From Rhizoctonia solani (Eukaryota; Basidiomycota; Agaricomycetes; Cantharellales; Ceratobasidiaceae), in the NCBI RefSeq assembly GCF_016906535.1, contig NC_057376.1:1488001-1552000 (forward strand): a DNA stretch of 64,000 bases, read 5' to 3'. Each line of letters starts with the position of its first letter. Within the stretch, counting starts at the first letter, position 1. The translations under genes and the position numbers were made by a program. The notes beneath the pieces are model-generated. The model did no database searches and was not told where the DNA came from. It saw only the letters and a list, made by a program, of their open reading frames with translations. Positions 11,392 through 22,944 of the stretch are shown here, piece after piece.

Positions 11392-13644
11392 ATGATTATT
11401 GCAGACCAGCAGCCAAGTTCTCCGTCCTCCAAGCGATCGTTTGCGACGGACTTGCCAACGACTCAACCTGGCTCACCGTCGTCTGAATACGATGCGCCGC
11501 CCCCCGCATACCATCCGCCGCTACCGACTTCGCCTCTCCCCCAGTCACCTTCTACCCCGATACACAAAAACCATCCCTATTCGGGGAAACGCAAGTTCTG
11601 GCGGGTCATACTGATTGGTCTGGGCGTATATGTGGTCGTCAGCGCTACGATCGTTACCCCCCTGCTCGTATACAGACTCCGGGGCTCCAAGAGTGTCTTG
11701 CCCGACCCGATCGAGAGCGACGAGCCGAGTAAAGGTCCCAAGCACGGAGACTGGCACGAAAGACCTTCTCGGCCCCATTGGCCCCCGCCAGGTGGCGCAG
11801 AGAGCGACTCTCGCTGGGACTTGCCCCATCCTCCAGGGCCACCACCTGGTCACGAACACAACCATGACCATGACCGTGACCGTGACCGTGAGCATGGCCC
11901 AGGTGGTCCTCCATGGCGCGGCCCCCATGGATGGAATCCCGACTGCGGCGAAGGCCCAGATAAACAAAAGTGTCATCGTCCGCCCAATGTACCTCCCGTC
12001 GACGGCCAGATCGTTACCTGCAACAAATGGAGGAAGCCGACTGTCGAGGAGCAGCTTCCTGCATCGGATCCAGCCCCGTACAACTCATTCTTGAAATATG
12101 AAATGCCATTGGATCGCGATATCTTTATCCGCGCCGCCGGTGAGTTTCGCGGTACTGATTTCATTTGGCATGGGCTGAGAATATTTCCAGGCAAGTTGAC
12201 AGCAGGTGCCTTCCAGCTGGTGGTCGACGAAAAGATTGAGAAAATGGAGGTTCATGTCGAAATGAGGTTCAATGAGCATCATTCGTATGACCATACAAAT
12301 GTATGCTTGATGAATAGGGATCATTCAAACCCTCCTGCGATGGGTGTTGGTATCTATGTGCGTACCGAAACTTACTTTCGCAAGCCTCATGGCTGACTGC
12401 TGTTTCAGATGCCATTCGGACAAGCCCCAGATGAAAGCATCTCGTTCAATATCACACTCCGAGTCCCCTCATGCACTACAACTACACCATCGACACCCAC
12501 CTCCCCATCTTTGAACAAAAAATTCTCTCCCGACCAGGGGTGTATTTCGAGCGGCTCCGCTTGAGTGGGGCAGCAAGCCCGATGTTCCTAGAAAGTGTGG
12601 ACGCTGGCACCGTAGATGCCAAAACCGTCTACGAACGAATCAGAGCTATTGGCGTGCGCGCGGCCAAAAAGATCCGGCTGGCTACCATCGATTCGTAAGT
12701 TAGTTCCGTTCTATTTTTACCATTCTCGGGCATGGCAGGCATGCGGCCTTTTGAACGGAAGACGTCTGTCCGCCAGGCCTGAGAAGGTTTGTTCATGCGA
12801 ACGATTACTAAACTTGGGTGGGGGTTCTTTTTCAGACCTATTGATGTAATGATCGCGGCCACGAGTAACTCGAATTCGACCGAACCGGTACAGATTGACT
12901 TGCAGACCATGAACGAGTGAGTGGAACTTTATGGTCCATCCGGGGCATATACTAATGATTGAAACTGATAGCCATATCGCTGGCGCTGTCCTATTGGAAC
13001 ATGACGGAACGATCAAAGCGGGCGATGAAGAAACCCCAGACTTCTCTCTGACGCAAAGACAGGTGATTACCACCTGGCTTCTACATATATGCGTCAATAT
13101 ACTCATCAGATCAATTTTCCTCATTATGCAGGAAACTCACCGATATTCCTGCGCGTAATGCACACCGAACGGTCTGAGCCATCTGTGCTGCACGCCAACC
13201 TGACGACGAACCTAGGCGAAATCGAACTCATCATCGACCCGCAATTCGAAGGCACGTTCGATCTCGTGGCAGAGCAGGCTAAATCGGACGTGGAAGAAGA
13301 CGCCAAGCATACCGCCGATCCATCAGGAATGGGCCGTCGTCGGCGATAACCATGAAACGCGAGCGAGAGGGGGTCGTGAGCGGTTCGGTGGCATGGAGGA
13401 ACCTGTCGTTCCGTACTAAGGAGGGTTGGGGATTTGGCACGGGGACAAGGTCGCGCAGCCCAAGGTTCGCGGTGGACGGATACGCGCGGTCACGTCGATG
13501 AAGACGAATACGCTGTTGCTCCCTAGCGGGCCGGACATGGACCGAGTGACCGAAGAGCGCGCCGCGTTGTTCAGGGCGTTGGGAGAAAAGGAGATCGATA
13601 GCGTTGCGGAGCGGATGCGCAAGGCTGGTGGGGTGAATGCTTAG
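11392..13644 (+). CDS. single-pass membrane protein with His/Asp-rich linker and beta-rich ectodomain, function unknown
   Basis: The first exon encodes a Pro/Ser-rich cytosolic N-terminus with a PPxY motif (PPPAYHPP). One membrane helix follows (around VILIGLGVYVVVSATIVTPL), then a linker with PPG repeats and an HDHDRDRDREH run encoded by a GACCGT repeat at 11868-11895. A domain from about residue 205 (FLKYEMPLDRDIFIRAAGEF, then LVVDEKIEKMEVHVEMRF) looks beta-rich. An intron follows the codon for GIY (donor gtgcgt, about 12358-12408). Downstream segments (THLPIFEQKILSRPGVYFER; IFLRVMHTERSEPSVLHANL; RIRAVTSMKTNTLLLPSG) look like one domain but lie in different frames. At least one shift, near the CCCC at 12465-12468, and probably others near 13345 and 13430, cannot be explained by introns. 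The gene is either damaged or mis-assembled. The 3' end is approximate. Confidence 0.55.
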
Positions 13645-14887
13645 GTATATAATTTTAGTTTCGGAGGAACAATTATTCGTTTTGCACCATCCATCCATCC
13701 ATTCATTCATTCGTTGTTGTTGTTGCACGTTATATTCGATCTTTAGGCGCGCATTTTTTGCTTTTTTACTTTGCTATCTCTTGTGGATTGTATAAATTAA
13801 ATATGAATACATATGGGACTCTTGAACTTCGAGCTGGGATTAGGTAGTGCTGGATGGAGTAAGCTAGTTGGGATCCTCGCAACTGAGATGGAGCCGCAAG
13901 GAATACGGTAGCCGGTTTTCTTTGGTCGAGAACCATATGAGCTGTATAATCTCGTCAATTCCATTATGGGCTACAAGGTGTCGACTTGGAGTAGCAGGCG
14001 AGAGGCACTTGAACACGTATCGGAGCTTTAAGCAACGCGACACAAAATAGCAAACAGAGGATTGTAGCCAAATTATAAAAGACTACCGATAGTAGGCTAG
14101 GAGGGTTGTCCGGTATAGGGGCTACCCCGAGAGACAATGATGCACATATTGGAAACAGGAGGAAAAGGCGTATTCATATCCAACCACTCCGCGCCTCGTT
14201 GTGTAGGGATGTACTTTGTAGGACCGTTTTTATTATTGCCAAAGTGGGTATTCAACCCATCCTGGAAAGATGGGACATGTGGTGGTTGTCGTGCTCACAA
14301 ATAAATAATGAAAATGGGAATTGTTTTATTTTAGGCGATTTTATGGGTAATTGAGCCTTGGAACTAACGTATTTGAATCGGATTTCCTCGGCTTAGACAA
14401 ACTGTGGCATTCGGCTGCCGCGGGGCTGACTGAGCAATCGCAGCTCGTATCGGACCGGGAGAAGAACGATTCGATGGCATAAATACATTATATGCCGACA
14501 ACCTCCACTTCGAATCACGTATTATGATTATCATGCTATAGTAGGCCTATATTTGGCACTTTTCGGATGTTCTCGCCTTTCACGTCTGGTTATGTGCATT
14601 ATACCAAAGCCTATACGCGTTTAATGCAGAGTCAACGCATGAGGACCTGACTAGGGTGGCGCATCGTTACAGAATGTAACGTGATCAGGTTGGCATCAAA
14701 CTTTTTGCGAGATGAATTTACATATCAGGCTCTCGCGTGGCTCTGGGCTCTGGAATGGGCATCCTCGGACCCGCGGAGGTGGGTTAGTATTGGTGTGCAA
14801 TGTGATTGGCCAGATGGGAGAGGATAAAGCTGGAGTTGGGATTGCGCCCCGGGTTACTGCACACTTCTACCACAAGAGTTTGTTGCC
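13645..14887. other. intergenic region
   Basis: About 1.2 kb with no recognisable gene. The left part is the 3' flank of the preceding gene and includes a microsatellite. The right part is upstream of cytochrome c peroxidase. Chance frames on the plus strand have no family features. Confidence 0.4.
13688..13724. repeat. short tandem repeats (CATC, CATT and GTT units)
   Basis: Three consecutive microsatellite tracts are visible: about three CATC units, then CATT units, then GTT units. They sit in the presumed 3' UTR of the preceding gene. Such tracts are prone to length change. Confidence 0.8.
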
Positions 14888-16576
14888 ATGTCTTTTGCTG
14901 CTGCTGCGCATTCCGCCGCTCTGTCGTCCGCACTGCTCCCCGCGTGGTCCGTGCGCAGCAGACACGACTACCGATTGCGTCTGCACGCGCGTACTCGACG
15001 GGTGGGGCCTCCTCGGGTGGAGCGTCGTGGGTCCAGCTCGCGTTGGCAGCTGGGGTCGGAGCAGGCGTAGGAGTGGGACTCAACCTCCTCGGTGGCGATG
15101 CATCGTCCCTCGGGCGTGAGGCATCGACCGCAGCCAAGGGAGCTGCACAGAGCGCCAAGGTCGCCGCCAACTTTGTCCCCAAGAAGGAGGACTACCAAAA
15201 GGTTACAACAGGATTGCCGAGATCCTCGATGCCGACTATGATGGTGTGTCTCGCTCTGGGCCTGCTTGCATGCGCCTATATGCTAATTACCAATTGCCCC
15301 GTCTGCTCCAGACGGTTCGTACGGCCCTGTATTCGTCCGTCTTGCATGGCACTCGTCCGGGACCTATGACAAGGACACCAAGACGGTGGAAGGTACGTGC
15401 TCCCCAGCTCATCCAATTGAATTAATCTCATTTCATACCCGTTGATTCTCCATCACAGCAACTACGCGACCATGCGTTTTGAGCCCGAGGCTCTCCATGG
15501 CGCCAACAATGGTCTAAACATTGCCCGTGCCAAGATGGAAGAAGTCAAGAAGGAATTCCCCTGGATCTCATATGGTGATCTCTGGACTCTTGGAGGCGTA
15601 GCCGCTCTTCAGGTGAGTATCTTCCACCCTTTCCCCGCCAAGTGAGGCGCGCACGCAATCGCAAAAAACGTGAACGCAATGCTTGCTTCCTTATTGGGTC
15701 CAAGATCCCCCTTGGTTTACAAAGCCAAATTCATCCCCCCCATGCCCCTGACCTTTCCGTTCCTGTCCCGACCTTGCCTTCGAACGACTGTATGCTAACG
15801 TGGACCGGGATGTATAGGAAATGGACGGCCCCAAGATCCCGTGGCGCCCCGGACGCATCGACGGCTACGCCAAGGACGCGACCCCCGATGGCCGTCTGCC
15901 CGATGCCACCCAAGGTGCGGACCACCTCCGAAACGTGAGCCGAGCCCCGTACAATTCGCATGGATCTTCATGACTAAACCGCTTAATAGATCTTCTATCG
16001 CATGGGCTTCAATGACCAGGAAATCGTCGCCCTCTCTGGTGCACACGCTTTGGGCCGATGCCATCGTGACCGGTGTGTTCCTCCAGCTTCCCCACATCCC
16101 TTTATTCGATGCTGATTTCCAATATAGCTCTGGATTCGATGGTCCTTGGACTTTCTCTCCTACCACTTTGACCAACGAGTACTACAAGCTGCTCTTGAAT
16201 GAAAAGTGGCAATGGCGCAAGTGGGACGGTCCCAAGCAGCTGGAGGACAAGACGACCAAGAGTCTCATGATGCTTCCGTACGTTGCCTTCCTCGCTCGGT
16301 GCTTGCGACTCGACTAATATGTGTTATGCTCGCAGCACCGACATGGTCCTCGTCCAAGACAAAAAGTTCAAGCCTTGGGTACAGAAATACGCCGAATCTC
16401 AGGATGCGTTCTTCAAGGAGTAAGTACCAGCTTTACTCGCCTTTCAAAAGAACAACCACCTAATCGTTAAAAAACTTAGCTTCTCTGACGCCGTCGTTCG
16501 CCTTTTCGAGGTTGGTGTCCCTCCTTCCCAGTTTGGCGAGACCATCCTGTTCAAGAAGCTCGAGGAGCAATCGTGA
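14888..16576 (+). CDS. CCP1: cytochrome c peroxidase, mitochondrial
   Basis: This haem peroxidase reduces H2O2 with electrons from cytochrome c in the mitochondrial intermembrane space. The N-terminus is Ala/Arg-rich with an ARAYSTGG block, a matrix-type presequence, followed by a hydrophobic segment ([20 protein letters not shown]). The distal site [12 protein letters not shown], the proximal site [14 protein letters not shown] and the [19 protein letters not shown] region are all present. The protein ends KKLEEQS. Introns lie at about 15243-15310, 15393-15459, 15613-15818, 15936-15988, 16072-16126, 16279-16335 and 16421-16479. Three places need one extra base to hold frame: CCCC at 14938-14941, GGTT near 15201-15204, and GG near 15385. 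Everything else is well conserved, so under-called bases seem likelier than a pseudogene, but the sequence as given is not translatable in one piece. Confidence 0.9.
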
Positions 16577-17045
16577 GCGCGCCCGGGGTTGGAGTTGGGG
16601 TTATGATTGTGTGAGGGTGGTTTTGTATAGACCCGCTGTTGTATTATCATGTATTCATCTGGGCGGATCGTCAAAAATTATAATGTATTGATGTTTGGCT
16701 AGCCTATAGGACTTGTGGCTTTATCGGTTTGAGCTTTCGACTCACGGCACGGAATTCAAGTTGCAGGGATCTGAAAAAGTAAACTGGTGCTGCGCGAGTT
16801 GGGCAGAGTTCGATTTCGAGTACTCTCAATAGTTGTATTTTACTTTTGGTCTCATTTGGCTTCTCGTCTCTCTTGCCTCCCATTCAACAGTTCTGAGAAA
16901 TTTCGATTGATATTCAGAATCCAAAGAGGGTGTTACAGTGCCAATTAGCTTGACGAAAAGAAAGGAATGATAACAGCAATGATTGTAATTGAAATCTCGT
17001 CAAACAGTACTACTGTTGTCCGCATGGCACCTGGATGGCTTTGAT
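16577..17045. other. intergenic region between convergent genes
   Basis: About 470 bases between two convergent genes. It presumably holds both 3' UTRs. Nothing else recognised. Confidence 0.4.
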
Positions 17046-19214
17046 TCATGGTCGTTCAGTTTGAATATGGGAAAAGTGCTGAAACGGCTTGTGAGAAATA
17101 GTGCTCTCTTACTCGCGATGAAACCGCACATACCGCTTTCTGGAGCATCGGCAGTCCATTACTGGTAGCATAAAACCCAAAGTGCGTTCCGACGAAATTC
17201 CCGGACCACCTAAACAACCGGCCATTAGAACATGCATATACAAACACATAAAGCAAACGCCTTACCCATCTATCTTGGAAGCAAGCCACTTGTTCTGCAC
17301 AGTAGTAATATATTTCGGTGCATCCGTTCCAATCGCATACCCAAAATTATACCTATCCGGCCTGGCCTCGATATACAACAACGCCTCATCCGTCCCGTCC
17401 GGAAGATCCACAAAAGTCGTATTCTCAACCGCCAAATCCCCAGTCCTGGTCTTGGTGAAAATCGCAGTCTTGTTCGTGCTCGGGTTCATCGTCAGCCCAA
17501 TCTCATCGTGGAAAAAGATCGAGAGGTAGATCGTGAGGCCGGCTTCGTGGCGGGGCGAGGTGGGGCTGAACTTGAGCTGGTCGAAAAGGTGGTGGAGATT
17601 TCGCTTTGTTTGCGGAAGAAGCATGCTGCGGTTTCGCGGTCGCTCAGGTTGTAGATGTTGCCTCTGATGTCGATCCCGCCGTCTTTGGGGAAGGCGTGGA
17701 AGGATTTGTATCTGATTTTGAATGAGTAACCGAGTCCGGAGGGGTGGGGGTGGAGGTTTAAAACTTACGGCGTGCGGACGGTGTAATAGTTCTTGTCTGC
17801 GAATCCGCCTGGAATCATGTCGTTGAGAGCTTGAATCGGGTAATAATCACGCATACACCCACTCACCCTTGAATTCATCTTTCCATACTTTTGGGACCTC
17901 GAGGTTATACAATCCCGGCATATCGATTGTAATATCCTTTCCGTCGTTGATAGTGAACCAGCCGTCGTCTAGCCACTTCATGGGTGCCATAAACGTCTCA
18001 CGTCCAAGCTGAGCACGCCCGCTCGAGTTTTCGGGGTTCTGGGGACGGGTGCCCAAAAATACGGCGTACCAGTCTCCTTGAGGGGTCTCTACGATTCCGC
18101 CGTGTCCTGTCGAGAGAATGGGGAGCGAGGTATTGTGGCCATTGTAGACGAGCGGGTTGTATGGGCTTGGGTCCCATGGTCCGAATGGACCCTAGAAAAG
18201 ATTCATTAACGAATGAATAAAATCCCAAAAGGGGTAACCTACCACTTTTGAGCGGTAGTTCGTAACTCGGTGTCCGATGTTGGTGCCTGCTTCAGCTACG
18301 AGTAGGTAGTATGTACCATTGAACTTGTAGATATGGGACCCTTCGGCCAGTCGTGAGTTCGGCTCCAATGGGGAATTGAAGTTTAGCACGGATTCAGTCA
18401 ACGAGTCCCCAGTCTCGATGTCGATTTCGGCCGTGTATAGTGAGAATTTCCTTTTGACGACTCGATTTACGTCATTTTTGACAAACGCGAGAAGGGAGCT
18501 ACATACCCGGCATCAGGATGGCCAATCGCTTGGCGTCGATTGCGTAGTAGTGTAAACCTGTATCAATCGTTATTCGCTGATAAATGCGTTGATAATAGAG
18601 ACTTGACTAACCTTGCCGTCATCGTCGAAGAACAAATCCGGGTCGAATCCCCATTGGTCGATGTAGAAGGGGTCGCTAAGGGCGGAAAGTGTCAGTGCTG
18701 TGGCTACTAGAAGACGGCTTGTGACAACACATGCCTCCATTGAGTTTCGTCGAATATGTCCTTGGTCCTGACGTACATCGAGCGCGGGATGCGGGTGGTA
18801 TTGTCAGGGTTCTGTATAATGTCGTACCAGGTAGTCGATAAGTAGTAGTATCCCTTGTTATATCTCAAGGTTGGTGCCCAGAGTCCTGCACTCGGCGCTG
18901 TGCCGCGCATGTTGAGCTGACTGGGGCGATTGTATGCGTGACCGATCGTGGTCCAGTTAACACTAGTGTACAAAACTACTTAGGAATACGCCGTAAGGTT
19001 GTGCCACTGAGGGACATACAGGTCTTTGGAGTGGTAAATGGGGATTCCAGGGCTAATGGAAAACAAATTGAGTCGACGGTTAAGACTGACGCCAATACCT
19101 TACTCACAAGAATTCAAAAGTCGAAGTAACGATAAAATAGTCATCTCCTGTCCTCAAAATATCCGGGTCGGGGTTAAATCCTGGGATAATTGGGTTCTGA
19201 AACCCGAGCGTCAT
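17046..19214 (-). CDS. glycoside hydrolase family 43 (beta-xylosidase / arabinofuranosidase type)
   Basis: The gene encodes a GH43 five-bladed beta-propeller followed by a C-terminal beta-sandwich, as in fungal beta-xylosidases acting on hemicellulose. The start region reads NPIIPGFNPDPDILRTGDDY, with the expected early Asp of the catalytic set. Later exons carry RPSQLNMRGTAPSAGLWAPT, AEGSHIYKFNGTYYLLVAEA (likely catalytic Glu), GHGGIVETPQGDWYAVFLGT and GRETFMAPMKWLDDGWF. The C-terminal domain runs through HFGFYATSNGLPML to a TGA at 17046. The start at 19214 gives no signal peptide. An upstream ATG at 19328 opens a hydrophobic stretch (VSALGSACYALSLLS) that could be a signal exon, but I could not splice it in frame. 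Near 17578 one extra base is needed to join RKQSEISTTFST to LKFSPTSPRHEAG. Confidence 0.82.
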
Positions 19215-20937
19215 GCCTGAAGTGTAGAATTAATAAGTGTTTTGAGCAAACAGTTACGAATGTAACCAACTCAATAGCGACAGTGCATAACAGGCACTAC
19301 CGAGAGCAGAAACCTTGTGATAAAACATTTGAGCCCTCTAACTCGAAGGAATGAAGCTGTTGGGGCCGATGTTGAGTGCACCCATGGCTCAGGAAATTTA
19401 TACTTTGTGGAATAAGAGCTCCCAGTCCTCGGACCAAACGGAGTTATAGACTAATCAAGATCATACCTGCCAAAGACGTAGCGGTTTCCCCATGTAGGGG
19501 TCAGTCCGGCGCCACGCGCGCAAGTAAAGAGCTACTTCGGTTGATTTCAATAGAAGCGATTCTGTCTTACAAGGTTTATAACTTGAGATATAGGAGAAAA
19601 CTGTCCTGAAATCATTAAACCTCTCGTCGAGACTTTACTGGTAATATTATATTGTTGCTCTATATGTATGTAGGCATGAAGGGACCCAAACCTAACAATT
19701 ATGATCAGATGTTTCTTCAGGCATGGAATAATCTAACGAGATCCGTCCATAGAAAGAAGCTCTTACTGTAATCTACTTAAGATCAGCTGAGGTGAGTGCA
19801 TGACGAAAGTGTAAGGAATTCGTACAGGGCGGAATATTAGACCATTAGTTGGAATGTCATGGGTCAGCTATGAGAAACCTCCTGGTCAGTCATTTATAAC
19901 CCCAAGCGGCCCGATGGACTGTCCGGATAGCCGCTCTCGTCATTTCTTGGCGCTCAGCTAATTTATTCCTAAATTGGCTAAATGAGTGTCGATAGGTCTC
20001 AGAAAGAAGAGCTGTTTACGGATACATGGAACTAGGGTCATATGGGATGCGTGATAAATAAGGACAAGACCTTGAATAATAGCCACTCATTGCGCTAATA
20101 CAATTACGGAAGCGAAACCTACCATGCGTGGAGCGCCAAAGTCGACCTCAATATAGCCATCAACATCTTTCGATCATCGCTGAGATCATGCTGGGATGTA
20201 AAATTCGATTAAGCTTTTTACTAAATCAGACACCGTTGGCTATATTGTATTATCTCCGTTGGGCAATTCTTAGAACGTCGATCGTTATGGAATTACTTGC
20301 AAAGGCTAGTAGAATCCACCCACTACTGTGTTCTCTGGCTCCGGGCCCAGCACAGGTAAGTATTTACCGTTTCTATCATATACATATCCAGGCATATGTT
20401 TCAGTAGCACTTCTGATTATTATAGTATTTTAATCATTGGTTTGTTAAATTGCACTTTGCTTCCTCTCCTATCTATCAACAATATGTTGGCTTTACTATG
20501 GTCAATCAACAACTACGTCAGTGGCCCACACGGAATGTTTAGTTCGTACTCACTAGCCAACGAGCTCTTTCCTTTAAGTTCACAATAACGTATCTCCAAC
20601 AAAACAACGGTGTATGACTTCAGCACCCCCTTATGTAACGCATACAATCGTGTAGCAAGCGGGCAGCCACGTGAGAATGTTCTGATTGCACATTGCTGCA
20701 ACGTGTATGTGCATGTGGGTCGCCATCTTGTGGCAACTTCCAGCCTCTTGAGCTCGACCATCGCCACTAAGCTCCCTGCTTAGCCTGAAAGATGGACTCA
20801 TCACCCAGCTCTGTTGTATCGATCTCCAGTATGCTTTCTGATGTGTCGGACATCAAGTCAGTCGCTTCATCTCTACTTCAAGATATTTTATCAGCGCTAA
20901 ATTCAGTTTATACAGCGAACAAACATTCATGGCGCCT
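19215..20937. other. gene-free interval, 1.7 kb
   Basis: No gene supported. It lies between divergent genes (GH43 leftward, BTB protein rightward). The part near 19215-19420 may include 5' exons or leader of the GH43 gene. A 49-codon open frame at 20792-20941 is discussed under the BTB gene. Confidence 0.4.
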
Positions 20938-22283
20938 ATGAGCGATACCGTTTCTCTCATTCCAGAAGTCAATGGGAAACCCTTATTTGAACCTGGTGAT
21001 GGCGATATGGAACTTATCGTACTGAAGCACTTATTAAATGTTTTAATATACATGCTAACATCATTTATCATAGGTTAACGGAACTCGGTTCGAGACGCAT
21101 CGATACCTCATCAAACGGTTTAATAAATGGAGGGACACAGCTTCCAAGCAAAACTCTAGTCGGTACCTGAATATAACTGAAGCGACTTCGTGCGAGGACT
21201 TTTCTAATATGTTCAAAGTCTTATATGCTACGTGAGTGACTTCAAAGGCAACGTGCTCCCAAATAAACTCATTATGACCAGTGCACTGGAAGGCCCATTC
21301 GACTTTGACCCTCCAACTCTCGTCTCAGCCCTACGCCTTGCTACCAAATACGAATATCTTGTTTTGCGGGACTATGCTATTCGACATCTTGAACAGGCAG
21401 AACTATCGCCCATTAGCCGTGTCAAAATCGCGCGCGAGTTAAACCTCCCATCATGGCTAGAACCAGCATATGTTGACTTGTGTAATCGGGATGAAACAAT
21501 AACTGAGGAAGAAGCCAGCATACTTGGAATGACCACGTTTGTGCGCGTTGCGAAGATACGAGAGAAAGAGCAGAGACGACGAGGAAGGGTAGTAGACGCA
21601 GGATGCGAAGAAAACATCGAGCTAGACGATTCAGATGCCGATAAGCCGAAGAAAGAAACGGCGAGCGGACTGAAAATAGGTTGGGATGTACCGCCGGAAA
21701 CAACCTTGCCTCCACCTCCATCCGGCCATACTATTTACGGGAGAAAGAGGAAAGCTAAGAAGGGGGCAACTAGCACCATTGGTACAATAAAAAAGGATGG
21801 TCCGTATCAATGTTACCTATTTCACCTGAGAATCCATGTGCACCTCACTGACCACAAGGAGCAGATAACACAGTAATTCAAGACCAAGTAAAGAGCCAGG
21901 AAACACAGATCCAACCTTCTTTCGTAGATGTTCAAGTAACTGGAAGATACGAGAATAATGAATGTGTATACCGTGAAAACAGCGAGGTGGGATTGTCGGT
22001 TCCTGGGTGTTCATGCTCTCGCCGTTCCGTATTCGGATTCGGTGGAATTACGTATGCACCTGCGCCCTGTGTGCTCCCAGCATGTGCTGCCGCCGCTTTC
22101 AAACACCTACAACTGGGGCAGCTTGCCCACGCCAAGGATATAGTTGATATTCGATCCTCTATAGACAAACTGCAGCCTGTAGTAAGCCCGAAGCCTACCC
22201 CCGACCAAGAGGCCGACGTCCAGAGCCTTGTCCACCAATCTATACACGAACAGGTCCGGGAAATGCTGAGCGAGCTTTCATGA
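20938..22283 (+). CDS. BTB/POZ domain protein
   Basis: The chosen start at 20938 gives MSDTVSLIPEVNGKPLFEPG, then GDGDMELI. After an intron (about 21019-21074) comes VNGTRFETHRYLIKRFNKWR, the start of a BTB domain as found in large agaricomycete families of transcription or ubiquitin adaptors. The next exon continues YLNITEATSCEDFSNMFKVL. After a gtgagt intron the exon reads FDFDPPTLVSALRLATKYEY and LRDYAIRHLEQAELSPISRV, the helical part after the BTB fold. A charged, Pro-rich region (IREKEQRRRGR; PPETTLPPPPSGH) follows, then a C-terminal exon with two Cys and helices ending EMLSELS at 22283. An upstream ATG at 20792 opens 49 codons whose TGA overlaps this start as ATGA. It may be a uORF, or the true N-terminus displaced by a missing base. 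Partners are unknown. Confidence 0.7.
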
Positions 22284-22944
22284 ACAAGTTTCAGAAATCG
22301 CGTCATCCCGCCATTTGTAGTCGTCTGTGTATTTACAACTCGTTGATGTGTTGTTGCGAAGCATTGTATGCGTCGTACTTCCGGGATGGCCCTATAGTAG
22401 TTGGCCATCCTACTTATTATTTACATTGAATTCTATATAAAACAATAAGGCACCTGCCAAATTTGAAGATTGGGCCAAGTATCCAACTTGACGCACATGC
22501 CTGTCCTTGTCTCAAACCAATGTACTGACTGATGATCACCACCAGGACCTCACCACTATTCATTCAATACTCCGAACAAAACTTGAGTCGTATGATAAAC
22601 TCCAGAACTACAATCATATTCCGTGACCCAGATTTTCAATTGATACATTGGTAGGTTGCAATCAAATTAAAAAGAACGAAACCCAATCTAGACAACAGTT
22701 AATAAAAAGACAAATTCACAAAACGATAAAAAGTCTATGAGGAGAACGAGATCATTCACAAATTCGTAACTTTAAACAAACCAGACAAGCCCGAGAGCAA
22801 GGACATAAATGAGTGGAGGGGGGTTATAGGTGACCACATGATTGGGAAATTGAAATTAGGAACTAAACGATAAATAGATAAACAGACTAGAGATCCAAGA
22901 AACGTATGCGAGATTTGGGTTCAAATTCACGGATTGGCATAAAA
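22284..22944. other. intergenic region between convergent genes
   Basis: About 660 AT-rich bases between convergent genes, presumably both 3' UTRs and terminators. Nothing else recognised. Confidence 0.4.
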
